64,000 bases of DNA, taken from positions 125,473-189,472 of the forward strand of contig JALHMS010000007.1 of the NCBI GenBank assembly GCA_022843925.1, given 5' to 3'. Made by a program: the position numbers and the translations under genes. Positions within the stretch are counted from its first letter, which is position 1, and every line of letters begins with the position of its first letter. Positions 25,218-34,405 of the stretch are shown here, piece after piece. The DNA is from Burkholderiales bacterium. GTDB lineage: Bacteria; Pseudomonadota; Gammaproteobacteria; Burkholderiales; Ga0077523. The notes below the pieces were generated by a model, which saw only the letters and a list, made by a program, of their open reading frames with translations, was not told where the DNA came from and searched no databases.

Positions 25218-25274
25218 CAGAAAAGTCTCCCGAATTATCGCCCAACGAGCAGAAAAATCGGACGCCTTTTCTGC
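25218..25274. promoter_or_regulatory. CAGAAAA boxes between lrp and ilvB
   Basis: In the 101-bp divergent gap, a perfect inverted repeat GCAGAAAA (25249-25256)-N10-TTTTCTGC (25267-25274) is present, plus a third same-sense CAGAAAA at 25218-25224. The two same-sense boxes are 32 bp apart, about three helix turns, which suits a wrapped Lrp octamer. The A-rich boxes stand out against the GC-rich surroundings. Confidence 0.55.
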
Positions 25275-25298
25275 CGTGCGACGCCTAAGCTCTCTCCC

Positions 25299-27080
25299 AT
25301 GAACGCCACCACCCGACCCGAGTTCCTGAAAGCGCCCGTCGCGACGGCCCAGCCCGTCGACCGCAACGGGGCGCGCGTGCTGATCGACACCCTCGTGGAG
25401 TTGGGCGTCGAGGTGATTTTCGGCTATCCGGGCGGCGCGATCCTGCCGGTGTACGACGCGCTGCACGGCGAATCGCGCCTCCGCCACGTGCTGGTCCGGC
25501 ACGAGCAGGCCGCGGTCCATGCCGCCGAGGGTTACGCCCGCAGCACGGGCCGCCCCGGCGTCGTGCTCGTGACATCCGGCCCCGGCGTGAGCAACACGAT
25601 CACCGGTCTGCTCGACGCCATGTGCGACTCCGTGCCGGTGATCTGCATCAGCGGGCAGGTCGCCACGACCCTCATCGGTACCGAAGCCTTCCAGGAGTGC
25701 GACGCGCTCGGCATCTCCCGCCCCGTGACCAAGTGGAACGCCCAGATGCGCCGCGTGGCCGATGTGGCGTCGACCGTGCGCAAGGCCTTCGCAGTGGCGA
25801 CGGGCGGTCGCCCGGGCCCTGTGCTGCTCGACTTCCCGAAGGACATCCAACTCGCGGCCACAGGCGCCCAGCCCGCCCCCGCCGTGACGAAGTCCGTCGT
25901 ACCGACCTTCCCACCCGCCCCCGTCGCCCAGCTCGTCGACGCCGTCGACCGCCTGCGGCGCGCCAGGCGGCCGGTGTTCTACGGCGGTGGCGGCCTCGTC
26001 AACTCCGGTCCTGCGGCCTGCGAGGCGTTCACGAAGCTCGTGCGCATGACCGGCGCGCCATGCACGCTCACCCTCATGGGTCTCGGCGCCTTCCCCGCGT
26101 CCGACCCGCAGTTCCTCGGCATGCTCGGCATGCACGGCACGCTCGAAGCGAACCTTGCGATGCACGAGTCCGATCTCGTGGTCTGCGTGGGCGCGCGCTT
26201 CGACGACCGCGTCACCTCCAAGCTCTCCGAGTTCTGCCCGCACGCTGCCACCATCCACGTGGACATCGACGCCACGTCCATCGGGCGCCTCGTGCCGGTG
26301 GATGTCCCACTGCTCGGCGACTGCGGCGATGTCCTGGTGCGCCTGCTCGAAACCGTCGGCGACACCGCGTTCGACACGGAAAGTCTCGCCCCCTGGTGGA
26401 CGATGATCGAAGCCTGGCGCGCGCGCGACAGCCTGGGCTTCACCGACCGGTCCGACGCGATCCTGCCGCAGCGCCTGATGCGCACGGTGCGCGCGGCCCT
26501 CGACGGCCAGGACGCCATCGTCTCCACCGACGTCGGCCAGCACCAGATGTGGGCCGCGCAGCACCTCGCTTTCGAGGCCCCGGGTCGCTGGCTCACCTCG
26601 GGAGGCGCCGGCACGATGGGCTACGGCCTTCCCGCAGCCATCGGTGCCCAGGTGGGTCATCCCGACGCGAAGGTGGTCTGCGTGAGCGGCGACGCCTCGG
26701 TGCTCATGAACCTCCAGGAACTCTCCACGGCCATGCAGCACCGCACGCCGGTGAAGCTGATCGTGGTGAACAACGGTCGCATGGGCATGGTCCGCCAGTG
26801 GCAGGACCTCATCCACGAAGGCCGCCAGAGCCATAGCTGGACGGAGGCGTTGCCCGACTTCGTCGCCGTGGCCCTGGGCTTCGGCTGGAAGGCCCGGCGC
26901 GTGGAATCGCCGGCGGAACTCGACGCCGCAGTGGCCGAGTGCCTCGCCTCCGAGGGTCCCTTCCTGCTCGACGTCGTCGTGCCACCACAGGAAAACTGCT
27001 TTCCGATGATCCCGCCGGGCCGCGGTCACCACGAGCTGGTGCTGAACGAACAGGAATACCGCGCCCTGCCGATCCCTTGA
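25299..27080 (+). CDS. ilvB: Acetolactate synthase large subunit
   Basis: Thiamine-diphosphate enzyme that joins two pyruvates (or pyruvate and 2-oxobutyrate) in branched-chain amino-acid synthesis. 593 residues from ATG 25299. Motifs: FGYPGGAILPVYDAL, RHEQAAVHAAEGYARS with the catalytic Glu, VTSGPGVSNTITGLLDA, the ThDP motif GDASVLMNLQELSTAM...NNG, and MGMVRQWQDL, which is specific for AHAS. The C-terminal PPQENCFPMIPPG is also typical. No regulatory small subunit (ilvN/H) follows, so this is an extra copy or borrows one. Divergent from an Lrp regulator. Confidence 0.93.
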   Translation: MNATTRPEFLKAPVATAQPVDRNGARVLIDTLVELGVEVIFGYPGGAILPVYDALHGESRLRHVLVRHEQAAVHAAEGYARSTGRPGVVLVTSGPGVSNTITGLLDAMCDSVPVICISGQVATTLIGTEAFQECDALGISRPVTKWNAQMRRVADVASTVRKAFAVATGGRPGPVLLDFPKDIQLAATGAQPAPAVTKSVVPTFPPAPVAQLVDAVDRLRRARRPVFYGGGGLVNSGPAACEAFTKLVRMTGAPCTLTLMGLGAFPASDPQFLGMLGMHGTLEANLAMHESDLVVCVGARFDDRVTSKLSEFCPHAATIHVDIDATSIGRLVPVDVPLLGDCGDVLVRLLETVGDTAFDTESLAPWWTMIEAWRARDSLGFTDRSDAILPQRLMRTVRAALDGQDAIVSTDVGQHQMWAAQHLAFEAPGRWLTSGGAGTMGYGLPAAIGAQVGHPDAKVVCVSGDASVLMNLQELSTAMQHRTPVKLIVVNNGRMGMVRQWQDLIHEGRQSHSWTEALPDFVAVALGFGWKARRVESPAELDAAVAECLASEGPFLLDVVVPPQENCFPMIPPGRGHHELVLNEQEYRALPIP

Positions 27081-27207
27081 TCGCCGTATCACCCGGTCAT
27101 CCGCTCTGCCTGAATCCGCGACGCGGGCCACCCGCCTGACGTCGCAACCGCGGTCGCCGCCCTATCCGGGCCACGCGAACGTCAGTCGAATCCCACAGGA
27201 GCCCGAC

Positions 27208-30200
27208 ATGCAATCCGTCACCCTCGACGACAAGTACGAGGCCGTCACCGGCCGCATCTACCTCACCGGCATCCAGGCCCTCGTGCGCCTGATGCTGATG
27301 CAGCGCCGCCGCGATGCCGCCGCCGGCCTCGACACCGCCGGCTTCGTGTCCGGCTATCGCGGCAGCCCGCTGGGCGGTCTCGACGAGGCCCTGTGGAAGG
27401 CCGAGAAGCACCTGGCCGCCCAGCACGTGAAGTTCGTGCCCGGCACGAACGAGGAGATGGCCGCCACCGCCGTCTGGGGCACGCAACAGGTCCACATGGT
27501 GGGCGAGTCCGACTACGACGGCGTCTTCGCCCTCTGGTACGGCAAGGGTCCCGGCGTCGACCGCTGCGGCGACGTCTTCAAGCACATGAACTTCGCCGGC
27601 ACCTCGAAGCACGGCGGCGTCCTCCTCGTGGCGGGCGACGACCACGGCGCGTATTCGTCCACGCTCCCGCACCAGAGCGATCACCTCTTCTCGGCCTCGA
27701 TGATCCCTGTGCTCTACCCGTGCAACGTGCAGGAGTACGTGGAACTGGGCCTGCACGGCTTCGCGATGTCGCGCTATTCGGGCTGTGCGGTGGCCTTCAA
27801 GGCGCTCGCCGACACCGTCGAATCGTCCGCCTCCATCGACGCGAACCTCGACGCGCCCGCCATCGTCCTGCCGACGGACTTCCCGATGCCCGAGGGTGGC
27901 CTGAACGGTCGGCTGTCGTCGGAGACGCTCGGCGTCCAGGCGCGCAACCAGGAAGCGCTGATGCAGGACTACCGCATCTACGCCGCCATCGCCTACGCCC
28001 GCGCGAACAAGCTGAACCGCACCACCATCGACTCGCCCAGGGCGCGCCTCGGCATCGTGGCCTCCGGCAAGTCGTACATGGACGTCCTCGAGGCGCTCGA
28101 GGAACTCGGCATCGACGAGGCCGGCGCCGCCGAGATCGGCATCCGCGTCTTCAAGGTCTCGATGCCCTGGCCGCTCGAACCCGACGGCATCCGCGAGTTC
28201 TCGCGCGGGCTCGAGGAGATCCTCGTCGTCGAGGAGAAGCGCCAGATGGTCGAGTACCAGTTGAAGGAGCACCTCTACAACTGGAGCGAGGATGCCCGTC
28301 CCCGCGTCATCGGCAAGTTCGACGAGCGCGGCGAATGGGTCGCCGGCCGCGGCAACTGGCTGCTGCCCGCGAAGGGCGACTTCTCCATCGCGCAGATCGC
28401 CCGCGTGATCGCCGGCCGCCTCGCACGCTTCCACGACAGCGACCGCATCCGCGCGCGCCTCGCCTTCCTCGAAGCGAAGGAGGCCGTGCTGCGCAAGGCC
28501 GTGGCGACGCCGCCGCGCCCCGCGTGGTACTGCTCGGGCTGTCCGCACAACCGCTCGACCAAAGTACCCGACGGCAGTCTCGCGCTGGCCGGCATCGGCT
28601 GTCACGTGATGGCCACGGCCATCTACCCGGAACACAACCGCACCACGACGCAGATGGGCGGCGAGGGGGCCATCTGGATCGGCCAGGCGCCGTTCTCGAA
28701 GCGCGGCCACGTGTTCTCGAACCTGGGTGACGGCACGTACTTCCACTCCGGCCACCTCGCGATCCGCGCGGCCATCGCGGCAGGCGTGAACATCACCTAC
28801 AAGATCCTCTTCAACGATGCGGTGGCGATGACCGGTGGCCAGCCCGTCGACGGCCAGACCTCCGTACCGATGATCGCGCAGCAGATGGCCGCCGAGGGCG
28901 TGAAGCGCATCGCCATCGTCACCGAGGATCTCGCCCGCTACGCCGATCGGAGTTCGCTGCCCGCGACCGCCACGCTGCACGATCGACACGATCTCGATGC
29001 CGTGCAGAAGGAGATGCGCACGATCTCCGGCACGTCGGTCATCATCTACGATCAGACGTGCGCGGCCGAGAAGCGCCGCCGTCGCAAGAAGGGCGAGATG
29101 CCGACGCCGTCGCAGCGCCTCTTCATCAACGAGGCCGTGTGCGAAGGCTGCGGCGACTGCGGTGCCGCGTCGAACTGCACCTCGCTGCTGCCGAAACAGA
29201 CGGCGTTCGGCACGAAGCGCGTGATCGACCAGTCGGCGTGCAACCAGGACTTCAGCTGCGTCGAGGGCTTCTGCCCGAGCTTCGTGTCGGTCGAGGGCGG
29301 CAAGGTCCGGCGTCCGAAGGCCGCAAAGGGTGTGGTCGAATTCGGAGAACTGCCGGCACCGACGCTCGTCCCCCTGCAGTCGACCACCTGGAACATCCTC
29401 GTCACCGGCATCGGCGGCACCGGCGTCATCACGATCGGCGCCCTGATGGGAATGGCCGCGCACCTCGAGGGACGCGGCGTCTCGGTCCTCGACATGACCG
29501 GCATGTCGCAGAAGAACGGCGCGGTGACCTCGCACGTGAAGCTCGCGGCCCATCCGGAGGACATCCACGCGCAGCGCATCGCCACCGGCGAGGCCGACCT
29601 CATCCTGGGTTGCGACCTGCTGACGGCCGGCGCGCAGGACGCCATCGCGAAGACGCGCCCCGGCCGCACGGTCGCCGTCGTGAACACGCACGAGCAGCCC
29701 ACGGGCAAGTTCGCGCAGGACCCCGATTGGCAGTTCCCGGCGGACGCCGTCCGTGCGCTGCTCGACGAGGCCGTGGCCGGCAACGTCCACGCACTCGACG
29801 CGACCCGCATCGCCACGGCACTGCTCGGCGACGCCATCGCCACCAACCTCTTCATGCTCGGCTTCGCATTCCAGAAGGGCCTGGTGCCGCTCGGCGAGGC
29901 GTCGCTGCTGCGGGCCATCGAACTGAACGGCGTGGCCATCGATGCCAACAAGGCCGCGTTCCTGTGGGGCCGTCGCGCTGCCGCCGACCTCGCCCGGGTC
30001 GAACGCATCGGAACGCCGGCGCAACCGGTGCAGGTCCAGTTCCCGCAGACGCTCGCCTCCCTCGTGAAGCAGCGCGTCGAACATCTCACCGCCTGGCAGG
30101 ACGCCGCCCACGCCGCCCGGTACGAGCGTTTCGTGGACCGCGTGCGCGCCGCCGAGACGAAGCTAGGCACCGGAGACCAGCTCGCCCGCACCGTGGCGAG

Positions 30201-30735
30201 CGCCGCCGCGAAGCTGATGAGCTACAAGGACGAATACGAGGTCGCGCGCCTCTACTCGAACGGCGAGTTCGAGAAGCGGCTCGCGGACGCCTTCGAGGGC
30301 GACGTGCAACTGCGCTTCCACCTCGCGCCGCCGCTGCTGTCGAAGCGGGACGCCGACGGCCATCTGGTGAAGAAGTCGTACGGCCCCTGGGTCCGGCATG
30401 CGTTCCGCTGGCTCGCGAAAGCCAAGGGGCTGCGCGGCACCGCGCTCGACATCTTCGGCCGCACGGCCGAGCGGCGGATGGAGCGCGCGCTGATCGCCGA
30501 GTACGAGCAGGCCATCGACCGCGCCATCGCGACACTCACGCCCGCGACCCTGCCGCTCGTCGTCGAACTCGCAGGCCTGCCCGAGAAGATGCGCGGGTTC
30601 GGGCACGTGAAGGAGGCGAACGTCGCGAAAGCCAGGGTACGATGGGACGAGATCGAGGGGCAGCTGGCCGCAGGCGTCGCGCCCGGCGCCACGTCGGTCA
30701 CGACCACCCGGACGAAGGCGCAGCAAGCCGCCTGA
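27208..30735 (+). CDS. Indolepyruvate:ferredoxin oxidoreductase, fused subunits
   Basis: Oxidatively decarboxylates aryl pyruvates (from Trp, Phe, Tyr) to acyl-CoA with electrons passed to ferredoxin. At 1175 residues it is the long fused IorA-IorB form of proteobacteria. N-terminal pyrimidine-binding region (TGIQALVRLMLMQRR, GFVSGYRGSPLGGLD); ThDP core around 480-560 (GIGCHVMA, NLGDGTYFHSG); iron-sulfur ligands CEGCGDCG and C in DFSCVEGFCPSF (about 645-695); C-terminal gamma domain starting ITGIGGTGVITIGALMG-like near 730, plus a 300-residue tail. AGGAG precedes the start. It follows ilvB by 127 bp. Confidence 0.95.
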   Translation: MQSVTLDDKYEAVTGRIYLTGIQALVRLMLMQRRRDAAAGLDTAGFVSGYRGSPLGGLDEALWKAEKHLAAQHVKFVPGTNEEMAATAVWGTQQVHMVGESDYDGVFALWYGKGPGVDRCGDVFKHMNFAGTSKHGGVLLVAGDDHGAYSSTLPHQSDHLFSASMIPVLYPCNVQEYVELGLHGFAMSRYSGCAVAFKALADTVESSASIDANLDAPAIVLPTDFPMPEGGLNGRLSSETLGVQARNQEALMQDYRIYAAIAYARANKLNRTTIDSPRARLGIVASGKSYMDVLEALEELGIDEAGAAEIGIRVFKVSMPWPLEPDGIREFSRGLEEILVVEEKRQMVEYQLKEHLYNWSEDARPRVIGKFDERGEWVAGRGNWLLPAKGDFSIAQIARVIAGRLARFHDSDRIRARLAFLEAKEAVLRKAVATPPRPAWYCSGCPHNRSTKVPDGSLALAGIGCHVMATAIYPEHNRTTTQMGGEGAIWIGQAPFSKRGHVFSNLGDGTYFHSGHLAIRAAIAAGVNITYKILFNDAVAMTGGQPVDGQTSVPMIAQQMAAEGVKRIAIVTEDLARYADRSSLPATATLHDRHDLDAVQKEMRTISGTSVIIYDQTCAAEKRRRRKKGEMPTPSQRLFINEAVCEGCGDCGAASNCTSLLPKQTAFGTKRVIDQSACNQDFSCVEGFCPSFVSVEGGKVRRPKAAKGVVEFGELPAPTLVPLQSTTWNILVTGIGGTGVITIGALMGMAAHLEGRGVSVLDMTGMSQKNGAVTSHVKLAAHPEDIHAQRIATGEADLILGCDLLTAGAQDAIAKTRPGRTVAVVNTHEQPTGKFAQDPDWQFPADAVRALLDEAVAGNVHALDATRIATALLGDAIATNLFMLGFAFQKGLVPLGEASLLRAIELNGVAIDANKAAFLWGRRAAADLARVERIGTPAQPVQVQFPQTLASLVKQRVEHLTAWQDAAHAARYERFVDRVRAAETKLGTGDQLARTVASAAAKLMSYKDEYEVARLYSNGEFEKRLADAFEGDVQLRFHLAPPLLSKRDADGHLVKKSYGPWVRHAFRWLAKAKGLRGTALDIFGRTAERRMERALIAEYEQAIDRAIATLTPATLPLVVELAGLPEKMRGFGHVKEANVAKARVRWDEIEGQLAAGVAPGATSVTTTRTKAQQAA

Positions 30736-30778
30736 GCGCGATGCCCGTCCCCACCGGCAAGACACGAAAGGATCACGC

Positions 30779-31882
30779 ATGACCACGACCGGCGTTCCCA
30801 CGCTCACCCTCGACCGCATCACCGTCCGCGCGGTGTCGATCCCGATGCGCCGCCCCATCGTCTCGAAGGTCGGCATCTACGAGAAGTGGCCGTTGATCCT
30901 GATCGACGCCCACACGGCCGAGGGCGTCACCGGTCATGCCTTTCTCGAACCGTACCGGCACAACGCCGTCGGACCGATCACCGCCCTGCTCCAGGAACTC
31001 GCCACGCAGTTCCGCGGCCGGCCGCTCGCCCCGCTCGACGTGTACCGCGATGGCATGGGCGCCATGCACCTGAACGGCCGCGAGGGTCTCAGCGTCATCG
31101 CGATCTCGGGCCTCGACATGGCGCTGTGGGATGCCCGCGCGCGGGCTGCGGGCCAGTCGCTCGCGACGCTGCTGGGCGGCACGCCCGGCCCGGTCCGCGC
31201 GTACAACACGAACGGCCTGTGGCTGATCCCGCTCGACCGGATCGGTGCCGAGGCCGAGGGTCTCGTGGCGGAGGGCGGGTTCCGGGCGATCAAGCTGCGC
31301 CTCGGCCGCCCCGCGTTGAAGGACGACCTCGCCGCCATCGCGGAGGTGCGCCGCGCGGTGGGCGACGACATCCATCTCATGGTCGACTTCAATCAGGGCC
31401 TGGCGTTCGGCGAGGCCCTGCTCCGACTGCACGCCCTCGACGACCAGGGCCTCTACTGGTTCGAGGAACCGGTGATCTACGACAACCTGGAAGGCTGCGC
31501 ACAGATCACGCGCGAGATGCGAACACCGGTGTCGATCGGCGAGAACATCTACGGCCCGCGCGCCTTCCTAGCCGCCGTCCGCGCGAACGCCGCCGACCTC
31601 TACATGCCGGATCTCATGCGCATCGGCGGCGTCAGCGGCTGGATGCGCGCCGCCGCCATCGCCGGTGCCGCCGGCCTGCCGCTGTCGAGCCACCTCTACC
31701 CGGCCGTCTCCGCGCAGTTGCTGCGCGTGAGCGAGTCGGCCGACTGGCTGGAATGGTCCGACTGGGCCGCGCCCGTGCTGGCGGATCCGATCCGCGTGAA
31801 GGACGGATTCGCGGACGTACCGTCCCGTCCGGGCAGCGGCATCGAGTGGGACGAGGCAGGGGTGAAGAAGTACGCGATGTAG
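30779..31882 (+). CDS. Mandelate racemase / muconate lactonizing enzyme family
   Basis: A 367-residue enolase-superfamily enzyme. N-terminal capping domain (residues 1-130) and a barrel domain with the Mg-ligand pattern: AIKLRLGR with the K-x-R acid/base region near 175, HLMVDFNQGL (Asp), WFEEPV (Glu) and SIGENIYGPR (Glu). The final His comes in SSHLYPAV. This fits the mandelate-racemase subgroup, which abstracts a proton alpha to a carboxylate; substrate unknown. A Bug-type receptor follows 96 bp downstream, which suggests uptake and use of a carboxylic acid. Confidence 0.92.
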   Translation: MTTTGVPTLTLDRITVRAVSIPMRRPIVSKVGIYEKWPLILIDAHTAEGVTGHAFLEPYRHNAVGPITALLQELATQFRGRPLAPLDVYRDGMGAMHLNGREGLSVIAISGLDMALWDARARAAGQSLATLLGGTPGPVRAYNTNGLWLIPLDRIGAEAEGLVAEGGFRAIKLRLGRPALKDDLAAIAEVRRAVGDDIHLMVDFNQGLAFGEALLRLHALDDQGLYWFEEPVIYDNLEGCAQITREMRTPVSIGENIYGPRAFLAAVRANAADLYMPDLMRIGGVSGWMRAAAIAGAAGLPLSSHLYPAVSAQLLRVSESADWLEWSDWAAPVLADPIRVKDGFADVPSRPGSGIEWDEAGVKKYAM

Positions 31883-31978
31883 CGGGCTTCGTGGGCCGGT
31901 CGCGACCCCGGGCCGCGTGCGACATGGCGGACCCGCCTATCATGGCGGCCCCACGGACACACTCCGAGACACCCGCCC

Positions 31979-32953
31979 ATGCGTTCCCGTCTGCACCTGC
32001 TCGCCGCCCTGGCGTTCGCGTTCGTCCTGCCCGCCGCGCCAGGCATCGCCCAGGACTTCCCGCGCAAGCCCGTCAGGATCATCGTGCCGTTCCCGCCGGG
32101 CGGCACACCGGACATGCTCTCGCGGCTGCTCAGCCAGCGCGCCACGCAACTCCTGGGGCAACAGGTCATCGTCGACAACCGCCCCGGCGCCGGCGGCAAC
32201 GTCGCCATGGAACTCGTGGCCCGCGCGCCCGGGGACGGCTACACGCTGATCATGGGCAGCATCGGCACCTGCTCCATCAACCCGTACATCTACAAGACCA
32301 TCGGCTTCGACGTCGAGCGCGACTACGCCCCGCTGATGGAAGTCGGCCGCATCGCGAATCTGCTCGCGGTGCATCCGTCGGTCCCGGCGAAGGATGTGAA
32401 GGAGCTGGTCGCGCTGATCCGCGCGAAACCGGGTGCGATCACTTATGCATCGTCGGGATTCGGTTCCTCGCTGCACCTCACGTCGGAACTGTTCGAGTCC
32501 CTCGCCGGCATCGAGATCCGGCACGTGCCCTACAAGGGCAGCGCCCTCGCCGTCACGGCGCTCGTGGGCGGTGAGGTGCACTTCATGTTCGACAACATGC
32601 CCTCGATCTCGCCGCATGCCGGGGCCGGTCGCGTCAGGCCGATCGCCGTCACCGGCACGAAGCGCTCGAAGCTCTTTCCCGACGTGCCGACCATGCAGGA
32701 GGCCGGCTACAAGGACGTCGTGATGCAACCGTGGTTCGGTCTGCTCGCCCCGGCGAAGACACCGCCGGCAGTGCTCGCGAAACTGAACGCGGTGTTCAAC
32801 GAGGCCTTGCGCGATCCGACGGTGCAGAAGCGACTCGCCGAACTCGACGTCGAGGCCATCGGCGGCACCGGCGCCGACTTCGGGAAGCACATCCGCGCCG
32901 AGAGCGAGAAGTGGAGCCGCCTCATCCGCGAGCGGAAGATCACCGCCGAGTAG
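31979..32953 (+). CDS. Bug-family periplasmic substrate receptor (TctC-like)
   Basis: A 324-residue exported binding protein with a signal peptide cleaved near AQD (residue 25). Family motifs: VRIIVPFPPGGTPDMLSR, VDNRPGAGGNVAMELVARA, YASSGFGSSLHL, VPYKGSALAVTALVGGEV. Bug proteins bind carboxylic acids for tripartite tricarboxylate transporters. No TctA/TctB membrane genes lie nearby, which is usual in Bordetella/Burkholderia relatives, where many Bug genes are orphans. Probably linked to the preceding enolase-superfamily enzyme. Confidence 0.94.
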   Translation: MRSRLHLLAALAFAFVLPAAPGIAQDFPRKPVRIIVPFPPGGTPDMLSRLLSQRATQLLGQQVIVDNRPGAGGNVAMELVARAPGDGYTLIMGSIGTCSINPYIYKTIGFDVERDYAPLMEVGRIANLLAVHPSVPAKDVKELVALIRAKPGAITYASSGFGSSLHLTSELFESLAGIEIRHVPYKGSALAVTALVGGEVHFMFDNMPSISPHAGAGRVRPIAVTGTKRSKLFPDVPTMQEAGYKDVVMQPWFGLLAPAKTPPAVLAKLNAVFNEALRDPTVQKRLAELDVEAIGGTGADFGKHIRAESEKWSRLIRERKITAE

Positions 32954-33022
32954 CAGGGCACCGCGATTCCGCGGATCGCCCGGGTCGGGCCAAGAACCTC
33001 GCCGGCGCGGCCGGGGGGCAGG

Positions 33023-33376
33023 TCAGCGCGTCTGCGGGGGCTTGCCCGCCGCGGGGGTATCCGACCCGCGCCCGCCCTTGGCAGCCTCGACAAGCGCGAA
33101 GCGCTCCCGCATCCGCTGGAACGCCTGCCAGCCGGCCCACAGCCGCAGCGACCACGCGATGGCACGTGACGGCCGCAGGATCACGACGGCCGCCACCGCG
33201 CCACCGAACAGCAGCGGTCGGGCACTGGCGAAACGCCACACGGCGGAGAGCCATCCAGCCGCCCGCAGCGGCTGCGTGACCGCACCGACGAGGCGCCCGA
33301 TGTCGTCGCGCTCGCGCGCGGCGCGAGCCACGAGTTCGGCGCGCCGGGCCCGCACCTCGGCGAGGCGATCGATCAT
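33023..33376 (-). CDS. YqjK-like small protein
   Basis: A 117-residue basic protein with one likely membrane segment (PLLFGGAVAAVVIL, residues 54-67) between two charged helical parts. It is last in a three-gene set with YqjE- and YqjD-like genes, the order seen for yqjDEK, so YqjK-like is assigned by context and size. The start overlaps the YqjE-like stop (ATGA). The C-terminus is Gly/Pro/Lys-rich. Function unknown. Confidence 0.7.
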   Translation of the reverse strand: MIDRLAEVRARRAELVARAARERDDIGRLVGAVTQPLRAAGWLSAVWRFASARPLLFGGAVAAVVILRPSRAIAWSLRLWAGWQAFQRMRERFALVEAAKGGRGSDTPAAGKPPQTR

Positions 33377-33729
33377 GACCGCCGCCCGAGACGTTCGCGG
33401 TCCTTGCGCAGTTCGGCGAGGGTCGTATCGAAGAGGCGCGCGTGGGCCCCGGTCTGGCGCCAGAGCGCCATCGCGGCGACGGCCCCTCCCCCCAGGAACA
33501 ACACGAGGAGTCCACCGATGGCCGCAAGCCGGTGGGTGTCCCAGAAGAGCACCACGACGAGCATGACGGCGAGGAGCGCCGCCACGCCGAGGCAGAAACC
33601 GGCGACGACGCCCAGGATCAGCATCTGACGCAGCCGGAGCTTCTCCTCCTCCAACTCGGTGACGACGATCTCGAGCCGCGTTTCCACGAGACCCACCGCG
33701 GTCGCGGCGAGGCGGCGGACCGAATCCAT
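33373..33729 (-). CDS. YqjE-like phage-holin-family membrane protein
   Basis: A 118-residue protein with two membrane helices (about 35-58 and 68-90) between charged ends: METxxE-like VETRLEIVVTELEEEKLRLRQ and a basic C-terminus. This is the pattern of the YqjE family, called holin-like only by fold. No phage genes are near. It lies between YqjD-like and YqjK-like genes and probably acts with them at the membrane under stress or in stationary phase. Confidence 0.85.
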   Translation of the reverse strand: MDSVRRLAATAVGLVETRLEIVVTELEEEKLRLRQMLILGVVAGFCLGVAALLAVMLVVVLFWDTHRLAAIGGLLVLFLGGGAVAAMALWRQTGAHARLFDTTLAELRKDRERLGRRS

Positions 33730-33773
33730 CAGACCGCCACCCGCGCCCTCTTCCTCGTTCGAGGCCAAGGGGC

Positions 33774-34085
33774 TCAGCGCCGGCTGATCAACATGCCGAT
33801 CAGGAATCCGACCCCGGCGGCGACGCCGGCGGCCTGCCACGGGTGTTCGTGGACGTAGTCGTCGGTCGCGCGGGCCACCTCCTTCACTTTCGCGCCGAGC
33901 GCCTGCTCCACCTGGGCCAGACGCTGCTTCGCGTCGTGCAGCGTGTCGACGATGCGCTCGCGCGCGGCCACCGCACGGTCGCCCGTCTCGTGGGCAGTGG
34001 CCTGCAGCAGCGCCTCGGCGTCGGTGACGACGGCCCGGAAATCCTTGGCGAGGCGGTCCAGCGAAACTTCGATATCTGTGCTCAT
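33774..34085 (-). CDS. YqjD/ElaB-family (DUF883) protein
   Basis: A 103-residue protein: a long amphipathic helix (residues 5-75) and one C-terminal membrane helix (WQAAGVAAGVGFLIGMLISRR). The motif DDYVHEHPWQAAGVA is the DUF883 signature. In E. coli, ElaB and YqjD bind stationary-phase ribosomes or protect membranes. First gene of the three; 44 bp separate it from the YqjE-like gene. Confidence 0.92.
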   Translation of the reverse strand: MSTDIEVSLDRLAKDFRAVVTDAEALLQATAHETGDRAVAARERIVDTLHDAKQRLAQVEQALGAKVKEVARATDDYVHEHPWQAAGVAAGVGFLIGMLISRR

Positions 34086-34405
34086 GACGATCTCCATTGA
34101 CGGGGGTGCAGAGGTCCGACACCGCACATCGGCCCCGGTTCGGCCCCGCGCCCATGCCATCGCGGTGGCGGATTGCCTGCTGCCCCAAGCTTCAACGATA
34201 CGCCCGCGCGACCGCACGGGGGAGCCGATGATGGGCGTGCCACTGCGGCACCGCGCGCCCACGGCGTCGGCGCACGGACCAGGGCCTGATCACGCTACGG
34301 ACACCCGTGGGACCTCGGTGTGGACAGGCCCCAGTGTCTCGACACTGGAGAGCCCCCGATCCGGTAGCATTGCGCGCCTCCGTCCCACCCGCATCCCCAC
34401 GCATC
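34086..34405. promoter_or_regulatory. Divergent intergenic region with an 18-bp palindrome
   Basis: A 320-bp gap between the YqjD-like gene and the helicase-nuclease gene. It holds a perfect palindrome, CCAGTGTC-TC-GACACTGG (34331-34348), 58 bp before the chosen helicase start. The core AGTGTC-YC-GACAC also occurs at 3834-3846. No clear promoter was seen. An in-frame ATG at 34307 upstream of the palindrome exists but adds residues unlike the family. Confidence 0.5.

Noticed and set aside
27081-27207. AHAS small subunit gene (ilvH/ilvN) after ilvB
   Set aside because: Only 127 bp separate ilvB from the oxidoreductase, and no ACT-domain protein is encoded in any frame.
33373-33729. Prophage holin
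   Set aside because: The holin-like match is the YqjE fold; it sits in a yqjD-E-K type trio with no phage genes around.
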